Assembly: GCA_964393405.1 (NCBI GenBank) | Contig: CAYMTR010000047.1 | Location: forward strand, 1-23,675 | Direction: 5' to 3' | Length of the DNA stretch: 23,675 bases | Source: CAYMTR01 sp964393405 | GTDB lineage: Bacteria > Bacteroidota > Bacteroidia > Bacteroidales > Prolixibacteraceae | Part shown: positions 8,501-14,378 of the stretch, in pieces | How the letters are laid out: each line of letters starts with the position of its first letter | How positions within the stretch are numbered: the first letter of the stretch is position 1 | Program-made: the position numbers and the translations under genes | Notes under the pieces: generated by a model | What the model was told of the DNA's origin: nothing | Databases searched by the model: none | What the model saw: only the letters and a program-made list of their open reading frames with translations

Positions 8501-9064
8501 AAACCCATCGTCGTAATCAACATGAAGTAATATTTCTTTAACCGACTCTATGTCATCAATATAGAATTCTTTTCTAATACATAATTTCGCCACTCCAGTT
8601 AGAACAGTGTTGTCATCCTGGTCTCCAAAACCGAAACCACTGCTCCCCGATTTCCATGCAGAATCATTAAAATCAACATTCTTCCATTCAGGTTGAACTG
8701 AAGAAACTATGATGCTGTATTTCCATGAATCACCCTGATTAATAAGTGTCTTGTATTTATAAGAAATATCATTTCTGTTCTTTCCTGAAGCAAAAACTAA
8801 CAAGAAAGACTCAGGATTCATTTTTACAGAAGGAAACTCCCACCCACCAAGTGCAATTGTATCCTCAGATAAAACATAACCATCAATATCAACAACCTGT
8901 TTTGAGCTGTTAAAAATCTCTATCCAATCACTTTTTTCATAATCTTCATCAACAATACCTGTTGCATTTGAAGAAAGATATTCATTGATTTTAACCTGTC
9001 CCGAAAGAAACAACGGTGAGTAAAAACATAAAAATATCAAAATAAACAAAACCTGTTTAAACAT
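5546..9064 (-). CDS. Secreted CotH-family kinase-fold protein with lamin-tail domains and T9SS sorting domain
   Basis: This large exported multidomain protein is 1172 residues long from the chosen ATG at 9064. That start is favoured over an ATG at 9088 because GGGAGG lies just upstream and it opens directly into a signal peptide (about residues 1-22, MFKQVLFILIF to LSG). In order I see a lamin-tail domain (about 24-100), a jelly-roll-like domain rich in W and GFGFGDQDD (about 105-275), a second shorter lamin-tail-like segment (about 280-345), a chitobiase C-terminal-type beta domain (about 355-430), and the CotH domain (about 440-720). Then come an InlB-like repeat (about 830-900), a third lamin-tail domain (about 910-1030) and a T9SS type A C-terminal domain (about 1090-1172) with KGIYMVRV. 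CotH proteins have an atypical protein-kinase fold; FDTD with D705/D707 resembles the metal-binding region. Surface attachment or secretion is expected. Substrate and real kinase activity are unknown. Confidence 0.88.
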   Translation of the reverse strand: MFKQVLFILIFLCFYSPLFLSGQVKINEYLSSNATGIVDEDYEKSDWIEIFNSSKQVVDIDGYVLSEDTIALGGWEFPSVKMNPESFLLVFASGKNRNDISYKYKTLINQGDSWKYSIIVSSVQPEWKNVDFNDSAWKSGSSGFGFGDQDDNTVLTGVAKLCIRKEFYIDDIESVKEILLHVDYDDGFVAFINGKILTSSENVSYNEEVDLVSINGDHEAQMYKGGDPELFKIEPPYNFLQKGKNVLAIMGLNVSTNSSDFTLIPFLTIGSLAFTVNETSSFIKIGEKVLHTDFKISNEGEAIYLFDKNKKLIDSLVAVPLVKDISYGRFPDGAHEWFYFTSTTPGNKNINPIKDYTVDSVIFSSTSGIYDTAISLKMDVKATGGVIRYTNDGSIPGWNSSVYLAPLNIDKTTVVRASFFKDENKVNPVTTCTYIFEQNNSIPVISLAMNPHDLFDWDEGIYVDGPNAEIADPHHGANYWMDWEKPVNFEFLDNLGKQQLNQGAGIKISGNWSRARPQKSMALYARSKYGKGDFDCKFFHDRTNDSFESINLRNSGNDWSSVLFRDGLVSEIAKDMNIDRLAYQPSIIYLNGEYWGILNLREKPSEHYFADNYGVAVENVNLLENNGNLIEGNAKEYSDLKSFIGTNDLTREDNYKYVSGLIDIDCFIDYQILEIFIHNGDWPGNNIKFWNTANAYSKFRWLIFDTDFGLDLYYSSDINSMEFAATEYGPDWPNPPWSTLFLRKLLDNKEFRTNFINRFMDCLNTNLSAYEINEKVDSIRSMLNVEMLDHTERWGNISYSGWISEVERIKSFVILRNSRMRDYIKSFFSLGDAVSVTINVSDKEAGNVKVNTVIPSSYPFSGKYFMNLPITLTAIPEPGYKFVRWEGSSDSPDIKITRSLNFNEKYTAVFEPAAVPGKFIVINEINYNSPIGKNSGDWIEIHNPGNQAVDLSAWFIQDYDSDNSYIFPNGKVIYPGEYLVIIQDSEKFKSVYPTVDNVYGNFLFGLSSSGDAIFLYDKEGNEVDKVLYGTSAPWPMDPSGIAATLELVDPFENNDVGGNWKAGVEGGTPGKRNSVTTSVGEILVKNEMMAVCFPTVFNEYTTLQFYNGHGSPYLVQVIDMQGRLINEMKGKSGSDELVSIELLSNQANYKKGIYMVRVTTNAGSDIIKVTKK

Positions 9065-9070
9065 ATAAAT

Positions 9071-9076
9071 CCTCCC
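9071..9076 (-). promoter_or_regulatory. Ribosome-binding site deciding the CotH-family start
   Basis: On the minus strand GGGAGG lies 6 bases before the ATG at 9064, an unusually clear Shine-Dalgarno match for this AT-rich genome, where most genes here lack one. It argues for the start at 9064 rather than the in-frame ATG at 9088, which would place eight polar residues before the signal peptide. Confidence 0.7.
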
Positions 9077-9111
9077 AAAATTCCCCATTCTTAAAAATAG
9101 GCCTAATATCT

Positions 9112-10425
9112 TTATAATAAAACCTGTCCTTCAACATGACCATCTTGATTTATCTTTTCAAGATGAAAAAGCACCACCAAGTTTCTTAGATTCTTATTCC
9201 ATTCTGTTTCAATCCTTATATAGTTGTCTGTCCATCCAAGAATTCTGTTATTTTTCTTATCTTCTTCAAAAAGCACTTTTCTTACCTGTCCGAGGTGGTC
9301 CTTATAAAACTTTGAATGTTTTTCTTCTGAAAGTGAAATAAGCTTTTGCACCCTCATTTTTCTTTCATGAACATCAACAGTGTGAGGTATTTCAAGAGCT
9401 TTAGTCCCCGCCCTTTCAGAATAAGGGAAAGCGTGAAGCTGAGATACGTCCAATCCCTTTAAGAAATTAAACGAATCAAAAAAGAACTCTTCTGTTTCAC
9501 CGTTTGTGCCGGCAATAATGTCAACTCCAATAAAAGCATCAGGAATCAACTCTTTAATTTTCGCTACCCTGCTTGCAAAGACTTCTCTTTTATATTTCCT
9601 TTTCATCAAAGTCAACACATCATCAGAGCCACTTTGAATGGGTATATGGAAATGAGGAGCAAATCTTTTTGAGGTTGCGACAAATTCAATTATATCATCA
9701 GTAAGAAGATTAGGCTCAATCGAAGAAATGCGATATCTTTCAATCCCTTCAACCTCATCAAGAGAACGAAGTAAGTCGATGAACTTCTCGTCAGTTGAAT
9801 TACCGAAGTCGCCAATATTAACACCGGTAAGAATAATCTCCTTTATTCCCTTTCCTGCTATTTCTATCGCTTTATTAGTTGTTTCACTTACAGACGCATT
9901 TCTGCTCCTGCCCCGGGCCATGGGAATAGTACAATAAGTACAAAAATAATTGCACCCATCTTGCACTTTCAGAAAACTACGGGTTCTGTCGCCATATGAA
10001 TAAGCAGAAAAGAAGTTTTTTATATCCCTAAATTCTGAAACCGCAACAATCACTTTATCATTTTTACCCGGTACGGCAATATAATCTGTGATATTAAATT
10101 TTTCACCGTTGCCTAAAACCACGTCAACACCTTCTATTCTGGCAATCTCTTCACTTTTTAACTGAGCATAACATCCTGTAACAATAACTTTCGAATCAGG
10201 GTTCCTTTTAACTGCTGAACGAATGATGTTTCTACTCTTCTTATCACTTTCTGCAGTAACTGAGCATGAATTTATGACATACACATCTGCCACATCTTTG
10301 AAACTTACTCTTTCAAATCCTAGTTCCTCAAACTTTCTCGCAAGGGTAGAAGTTTCTGAGTAGTTAAGTTTGCAACCCAGCGTTGAAAAAGCAACCTTTT
10401 TCCCTTTATATTTTCCTTCTGCCAT
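9112..10425 (-). CDS. mtaB: tRNA (t6A37) methylthiotransferase MtaB
   Basis: MtaB is a radical-SAM enzyme that converts t6A at position 37 of ANN-decoding tRNAs to ms2t6A, improving codon reading. The 437-residue product has the full family layout. The N-terminal UPF0004 domain holds C18 (STLGCKLN), C54 (INSCSV) and C85 (VTGCYA), which bind one iron-sulfur cluster. The radical-SAM motif C158-x3-C162-x2-C165 (CNYFCTYC) is followed by the SAM domain. A TRAM-like RNA-binding region occupies about residues 375-437. TLGCK with this spacing favours MtaB over MiaB and RimO. It is the first gene of the minus-strand run. The next gene begins 47 bases downstream with its own strong ribosome-binding site. 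No clear -7 element is visible directly upstream. Confidence 0.94.
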   Translation of the reverse strand: MAEGKYKGKKVAFSTLGCKLNYSETSTLARKFEELGFERVSFKDVADVYVINSCSVTAESDKKSRNIIRSAVKRNPDSKVIVTGCYAQLKSEEIARIEGVDVVLGNGEKFNITDYIAVPGKNDKVIVAVSEFRDIKNFFSAYSYGDRTRSFLKVQDGCNYFCTYCTIPMARGRSRNASVSETTNKAIEIAGKGIKEIILTGVNIGDFGNSTDEKFIDLLRSLDEVEGIERYRISSIEPNLLTDDIIEFVATSKRFAPHFHIPIQSGSDDVLTLMKRKYKREVFASRVAKIKELIPDAFIGVDIIAGTNGETEEFFFDSFNFLKGLDVSQLHAFPYSERAGTKALEIPHTVDVHERKMRVQKLISLSEEKHSKFYKDHLGQVRKVLFEEDKKNNRILGWTDNYIRIETEWNKNLRNLVVLFHLEKINQDGHVEGQVLL

Positions 10426-10683
10426 AAGTTGTAAATAAGCCGGTAAAAGTAATGTTTTTAGACCTTTGAACTATGACTTTTCCCCTTTAAAAAGTTTAGC
10501 ACGGTTATTGATAGATTATGATCAAAGCAAGTAAAAAAAAAAGATTTAAACTTGACTTATTTGGTTAATTTTTGAATATTTGTAAAACATTTTACTATTT
10601 CAAACGTAATTATATATCTGAAGCAATTTTTAAAACTACTTATATATTTTAATTTAATGAACATAAAAAGAAAAATTAGGTTT
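10426..10683. other. Divergent intergenic region between mtaB and the lipoprotein gene
   Basis: This AT-rich stretch of about 258 bases separates divergently transcribed genes and must hold both promoters. It includes an A-tract near 10532-10542. I see one candidate plus-strand promoter (10552-10582) and no good TAnnTTTG match facing mtaB. No small gene, tRNA or convincing hairpin is visible. An in-frame ATG at 10657 extends the lipoprotein frame by nine residues but sits in front of an otherwise complete signal peptide. Confidence 0.6.
10552..10582 (+). promoter_or_regulatory. Candidate promoter of the lipoprotein gene
   Basis: TTG at 10552-10554 lies 20 bases before AATATTTG at 10575-10582, which differs from the Bacteroidota -7 consensus TAnnTTTG at one position. 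It would give a leader of roughly 95 bases to the ATG at 10684. The match is imperfect, and a second near-match (AATTTTTG, ending at 10574) overlaps it. Confidence 0.35.
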
Positions 10684-11466
10684 ATGAAAAAGGCAATTAA
10701 ATTTTTACCTGTAATAGCAATTGCACTTACAGGTTTATTTACAGCTTGTGATGGTGGATTAATTGAAGACACACCTCCAACAGTTTCTGTTAACTCTCCT
10801 AGTACAGATACAACTGAAGTTTTTATTGGTGATTCTATTGACTTCACAGTATCACTATCTTCAGCCAACGGACTTGCTTCATTGAGTACAGTAACTTCAA
10901 GTTCTAGCGTTTCTCTTTCTAACGGATCACATACTTTTGCAGGTACTGCAAATGAAACTGTAACTGTTACAGCTACTGTTGGAAGCGACGCTAACGACGG
11001 AGATATCATCACAGTTACTTTCACAGTAACTGATGAAGTTAAACAAGCAAGCGAACAAAAATACATTAAAGCTGTTCGCAAGGATACTCCACTTTCTGAA
11101 GCTAAAGCTTTTGAATGGAAACGTGTAGGTGGTGCAGATGCAACTGGTCTAGCAACATTTGGCTTAACTTGGACAAGCAACTCTGCCGAGTATGCCATCA
11201 TCAAAAAAGGTTCTGACAAATTCGTTGAACTTGATGCTGCCACTTGGGCTTCATTAACATCACTCGAAGCAATGAAAGCTGCTGTTGATGCTGCAAATGA
11301 TATGGAACGTTGGGAAAAAGTTTCAGCTCAAGCTTCAAAAACATACGATTATGTTCTTGCCACTATCGTAAGCGGCAAATACTTCTTGATCCACGTTACC
11401 AACTCAACTATTTCTGTTTCTGATGTTGGTTCAACAATTACAGTATCAGGTCAGTATAAAGAATAA
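10684..11466 (+). CDS. Lipoprotein of unknown function with Ig-like N-terminal domain
   Basis: The product is a 260-residue predicted lipoprotein. The ATG at 10684 opens a classic lipoprotein signal, MKKAIKFLPV followed by a hydrophobic core and LFTAC, with the lipidated cysteine at residue 22. The start at 10657 would only prepend a basic tail. After cleavage comes a threonine/serine/valine-rich beta-strand region (about 28-125) that looks Ig-like. The rest (about 125-260) is a mixed segment with conserved-looking pieces such as FGLTWTSNS, SKTYDYVLA and KYFLIHVTN. Codon use stands out: after the cysteine all three arginines are CGT/CGC and none of 12 isoleucines is ATA, while neighbours use AGA and ATA freely. 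The gene is monocistronic with a strong terminator. I infer an abundant outer-membrane lipoprotein. I cannot name the family or a function. Confidence 0.85.
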   Translation: MKKAIKFLPVIAIALTGLFTACDGGLIEDTPPTVSVNSPSTDTTEVFIGDSIDFTVSLSSANGLASLSTVTSSSSVSLSNGSHTFAGTANETVTVTATVGSDANDGDIITVTFTVTDEVKQASEQKYIKAVRKDTPLSEAKAFEWKRVGGADATGLATFGLTWTSNSAEYAIIKKGSDKFVELDAATWASLTSLEAMKAAVDAANDMERWEKVSAQASKTYDYVLATIVSGKYFLIHVTNSTISVSDVGSTITVSGQYKE

Positions 11467-11487
11467 AACAAAAAGATTGAAATCAAG

Positions 11488-11525
11488 ATAAAGGCTATTC
11501 ATTACGAATAGCCTTTATTTTTTTT
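11488..11525 (+). terminator. Rho-independent terminator after the lipoprotein gene
   Basis: A perfect 13-bp stem (arms 11488-11500 and 11506-11518, loop ATTAC) is followed by an uninterrupted run of eight T at 11518-11525. It starts 21 bases after the lipoprotein stop codon and is the strongest terminator in the window. Confidence 0.93.
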
Positions 11526-11592
11526 AATAAGTTGTTAAAATCTTTCGGTTAAAAAGGTGTCAATATCTTAGGACTTCACATATGTTTTTACC

Positions 11593-11600
11593 TATTTTTG
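11593..11600 (+). promoter_or_regulatory. Candidate -7 element for the DUF5715 gene
   Basis: TATTTTTG matches the Bacteroidota -7 consensus TAnnTTTG exactly. It lies 22 bases before the ATG at 11623, predicting a short leader of about 17 bases. No TTG/TTTG -33 element is seen at the usual distance, so this rests on the -7 match alone. Confidence 0.45.
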
Positions 11601-11622
11601 CTTCAGTAACAACATTTAGTTT

Positions 11623-12369
11623 ATGGGTGACTGGTCTGCCAAATTAGAACAGATAAAGAGAAAATTATTCAAATACAGATTAAAGCCTCAATACCGAAAG
11701 AAATTCAGGATTGGGGCAATTATTATAACATGCTTGTTATTAATATTAATGCTGTGGTCACCGGTTTCAAATAAAATACATTCACTCTGCAGACCTGAAT
11801 CATATGGAAGGATTAAAGTTGATAAATATCGCGATTACAACTCCCTACATCTAAAATATGCTCGTCGAAACGGAATCACTGCTTTCAAGAATTCAGCGGC
11901 AATGCATAAAGCCCTTCCACATCTTTTAAAAGAAAAGAAGCTTGTAAAAATTAAAAAGACAAAATATTACGTTATTCAACATCTCAGCCATTCACACCCT
12001 TATCTTACTCCCAGGGCAGAAAACTTGCTTAATGAAATTGGCAAAAGATTTCATAAAAAACTTAAAGAAAACGGGATGGGCAATTACAAATATCAGATTA
12101 GTTCACTCCTGCGTACTAAGGAAAGCCAGAAAAGTTTGAGTCGATCAAATGTCAATGCATCTTCCAATACTTCACATCTTTACGGCACTACTTTCGATAT
12201 AAATTATAGCAGTATTGTAAAAAGGCCACTTCCATTCATGAATGTAAGAGTTCAGGATCCAAAAGCCATAAAACTTCTATCTGAAGCAATTGGGGAACTT
12301 CGAAGAGAAGGAAAATGTGTTGTAGTAACCGAACGTATTGAAAAATGCTTTCATATTACTGTTCGCTAA
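11623..12369 (+). CDS. Membrane-anchored DUF5715 protein, M15-peptidase-like
   Basis: The 248-residue product has a basic N terminus, one membrane segment (about residues 29-46) and a periplasmic C-terminal domain resembling the M15/VanY D-Ala-D-Ala peptidase fold. This is the DUF5715 family common in Bacteroidota. The zinc-site pattern is visible as H185-x6-D192 (SHLYGTTFD), with a C-terminal histidine H244 in CFHITV preceded by E240. R164 in SSLLRT also matches the family. A role in peptidoglycan trimming is a family-level inference; no activity has been assigned that I know of. It has its own candidate -7 element and lies downstream of a terminator, so it is probably monocistronic. Its TAA stop overlaps the clpX stop by 3 bases on the opposite strand. 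Confidence 0.82.
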   Translation: MGDWSAKLEQIKRKLFKYRLKPQYRKKFRIGAIIITCLLLILMLWSPVSNKIHSLCRPESYGRIKVDKYRDYNSLHLKYARRNGITAFKNSAAMHKALPHLLKEKKLVKIKKTKYYVIQHLSHSHPYLTPRAENLLNEIGKRFHKKLKENGMGNYKYQISSLLRTKESQKSLSRSNVNASSNTSHLYGTTFDINYSSIVKRPLPFMNVRVQDPKAIKLLSEAIGELRREGKCVVVTERIEKCFHITVR

Positions 12370-13592
12370 CTTGCCCTCATAAGCTTCATACCGGCATTCT
12401 CAACTTTCTCCCTCGCATATTTTTCTGTCACTTTAAAACTCTTGCTGTTGTTAGAGGGCATTTCAAACATCGCGTCAGTCATGATTGTTTCACAAATTGA
12501 CCTGAGACCTCTGGCACCAAGTTTAAACTCAACCGCTACACCTACAATATAGTCGAGTGCTTTCTCGTCAAAAGTGAGTTTTATATTATCTAGCTCAAAC
12601 AACTTTAAGTACTGCTTCACAATTGCGTTCTTCGGCTCAGTCAATATCCTCCTTAAAGCAGCAGGATCAAGCGTATCAAGATAAGTAAGTACAGGAAGTC
12701 TTCCAATTATTTCAGGAATAAGTCCAAAAGCCTTAAGGTCCATAGGAGCTATATACTGCATAAGGTTTTCCCTGTCGATATGGGCCGAACCCTCAATGGC
12801 AGAGTAACCAACAACCTTGGTATTCATTCTCTGAGCTATCTTTCTTTCAATTCCGTCGAAAGCACCTCCGCAAATAAATAATATATTCTTTGTATTGACA
12901 GGTATCATCTTTTGTTCGGGATGTTTACGACCTCCCTGTGGTGGCACATTTACTATTGATCCTTCAAGCAATTTCAACAAGCCCTGTTGAACTCCTTCTC
13001 CTGAAACATCTCTTGTTATTGATGGGTTATCCCCCTTACGTGCAATTTTGTCTATCTCATCAATAAAAACAATGCCTTTTTCAGCAGCTTCAACGTTATA
13101 ATCGGCAGCCTGTAACAAACGAGTAAGAAGACTTTCAATATCCTCACCTACATATCCTGCTTCAGTAAGAACAGTTGCATCGACAATAGTAAATGGCACA
13201 TGAAGCATCTTGGCAATTGTTCTTGCCAGCAATGTTTTCCCGGTACCGGTAGGTCCTACCAGAATAATATTTGATTTCTCGATTTCTGTTTCATCGTTGC
13301 CAACCTTCTGCCCAAGCCTTTTATAATGGTTGTAAACAGCTACGGATAAAATCTTTTTAGCATGCTCCTGACCAATCACATATTGATCAAGGAATTCTTT
13401 TATCTGAATTGGTTTTTTAAGTTCAATCTTTGATAGATCAAATGTACCCTTGCCCCTGAACTCCTCCTCAACGATAGCATAAGCCTGCTCGATACAACGG
13501 TCACATATATGACCTTCCATACCGGCAATCAGAAGTTCTACTTCATCTTTACTTCTCCCACAAAAAGAGCACTTGTCAATCGTTTTTCCCAT
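12366..13592 (-). CDS. clpX: ATP-dependent Clp protease ATP-binding subunit ClpX
   Basis: ClpX is the AAA+ unfoldase that feeds substrates to ClpP in the cytoplasm. The 408-residue product carries the N-terminal zinc-binding domain (C8, C11, C30, C33) and Walker A GPTGTGKT (113-120). The pore loop GYVG is at 146-149, Walker B IVFIDE at 174-179 and the RKH substrate loop at 222-224. VGY (261-263) sits where E. coli has the ClpP-docking IGF loop; VGY is usual in Bacteroidota. The sensor-2 region GARGLRS is present. The start lies 3 bases after the clpP stop, so the two subunits are co-transcribed. Its stop codon overlaps that of the convergent DUF5715 gene, leaving no room for a terminator between them. 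Confidence 0.98.
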   Translation of the reverse strand: MGKTIDKCSFCGRSKDEVELLIAGMEGHICDRCIEQAYAIVEEEFRGKGTFDLSKIELKKPIQIKEFLDQYVIGQEHAKKILSVAVYNHYKRLGQKVGNDETEIEKSNIILVGPTGTGKTLLARTIAKMLHVPFTIVDATVLTEAGYVGEDIESLLTRLLQAADYNVEAAEKGIVFIDEIDKIARKGDNPSITRDVSGEGVQQGLLKLLEGSIVNVPPQGGRKHPEQKMIPVNTKNILFICGGAFDGIERKIAQRMNTKVVGYSAIEGSAHIDRENLMQYIAPMDLKAFGLIPEIIGRLPVLTYLDTLDPAALRRILTEPKNAIVKQYLKLFELDNIKLTFDEKALDYIVGVAVEFKLGARGLRSICETIMTDAMFEMPSNNSKSFKVTEKYAREKVENAGMKLMRAS

Positions 13593-13595
13593 TAT

Positions 13596-14279
13596 TTATT
13601 TTTTTTCCCTTACCAGAACCTGGTCAATCATTCCATATTCAACAGCCTCCTTAGCTGTCATCCAATAATCTCTATCTGAGTCTTTTTCAACCCTATCGTA
13701 AGGGTTTCCTGAATGTTTAGCAATTATTTCGTATAACTCCTTCTTCATTTTCATAATTTCACGGGCAGTAATTTCAATATCGGAAGCCTGTCCCTGAGCA
13801 CCACCCATTGGTTGATGTATCATTATCCTTGAATGAGTAAGGGCTGAGCGTTTACCTTTCGAACCAGCTGTGAGGAGTACAGCTCCCATTGAAGCTGCCA
13901 TTCCGGTACATATAGTAGCTACAGGCGATGAGATAAACTGTATAGTGTCGTAAATGCCTAATCCTGCATGTACAGCACCACCGGGAGTGTTAAAATAAAT
14001 CTGAATATCTTTCCCGGGATCAGTAGAATCAAGAAAAAGCAACTGTGCTTGGATAATATTTGCCACATAATCGTCAATAGGAACGCCCAGGAAAATTATC
14101 CTGTCCATCATTAACCTTGAGAACACATCCATAGTAGCTATGTTCATCTGACGTTCTTCAATGATTGTTGGTGATATGTAATTTGCATAAGCTGACGAGA
14201 TGTACTTGTCGAGCGAAATACTACTTATCCCCATATGCCCTGTTGCATATTTATTGAATTCTTTTTTCTGATCCATCAT
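13596..14279 (-). CDS. clpP: ATP-dependent Clp protease proteolytic subunit ClpP
   Basis: ClpP forms the two-ring serine-protease barrel that degrades proteins unfolded by ClpX. The 227-residue product has the catalytic serine S130 in GMAASMGA, H155 in MIHQP and D204 in SDRDYW, which together make the triad. An N-terminal extension of about 30 residues before the conserved EERQMN segment is normal in Bacteroidota. Two consecutive ATG codons (14279 and 14276) are possible starts. A perfect -7 element at 14334-14341 and the tig terminator just upstream show that clpP-clpX forms its own transcript rather than relying on tig read-through. clpX follows after 3 bases. Confidence 0.97.
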   Translation of the reverse strand: MMDQKKEFNKYATGHMGISSISLDKYISSAYANYISPTIIEERQMNIATMDVFSRLMMDRIIFLGVPIDDYVANIIQAQLLFLDSTDPGKDIQIYFNTPGGAVHAGLGIYDTIQFISSPVATICTGMAASMGAVLLTAGSKGKRSALTHSRIMIHQPMGGAQGQASDIEITAREIMKMKKELYEIIAKHSGNPYDRVEKDSDRDYWMTAKEAVEYGMIDQVLVREKK

Positions 14280-14333
14280 TCTTAATAATAAGAGGTTTTA
14301 CCTGAGTTTTTTATATCGTTTGAAATAAGAATA

Positions 14334-14341
14334 CAAATTTA
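14334..14341 (-). promoter_or_regulatory. Candidate -7 element for clpP-clpX
   Basis: On the minus strand this reads TAAATTTG, an exact match to TAnnTTTG. It predicts a leader of about 48 bases before clpP. It lies directly beyond the T-tract of the tig terminator, so termination and re-initiation are separated by only a few bases. No clear -33 element is seen because that space is filled by the terminator hairpin. Confidence 0.5.
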
Positions 14342-14343
14342 AT

Positions 14344-14374
14344 AAAAAAGCCGGACTATAGATTTCCGGCTTTT
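14344..14374 (-). terminator. Rho-independent terminator after tig
   Basis: Arms 14366-14374 and 14346-14354 form a 9-bp stem (AAAAGCCGG with CCGGCTTTT on the minus strand) with an 11-base loop. A run of T completes it on the minus strand. It begins 5 bases after the tig stop codon. Confidence 0.88.
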
Positions 14375-14378
14375 GCTT

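Noticed and set aside
9065..9088. ATG at 9088 as start of the CotH-family gene
   Set aside because: The strong GGGAGG lies after it, and the extra eight residues would precede the signal peptide.
11012..11032. Inverted repeat CAGTTAC/GTAACTG inside the lipoprotein gene
   Set aside because: It follows from the repeated Thr-Val codons of a beta-rich segment (TVTFTVT) and sits mid-gene, so an operator is unlikely.
10557..11243. A 228-residue open frame on the minus strand across the lipoprotein gene
   Set aside because: It is the antisense of a repetitive Thr/Ser/Val-rich coding region, lacks recognisable motifs, and the plus strand has a complete lipoprotein signal, biased codons and a terminator.
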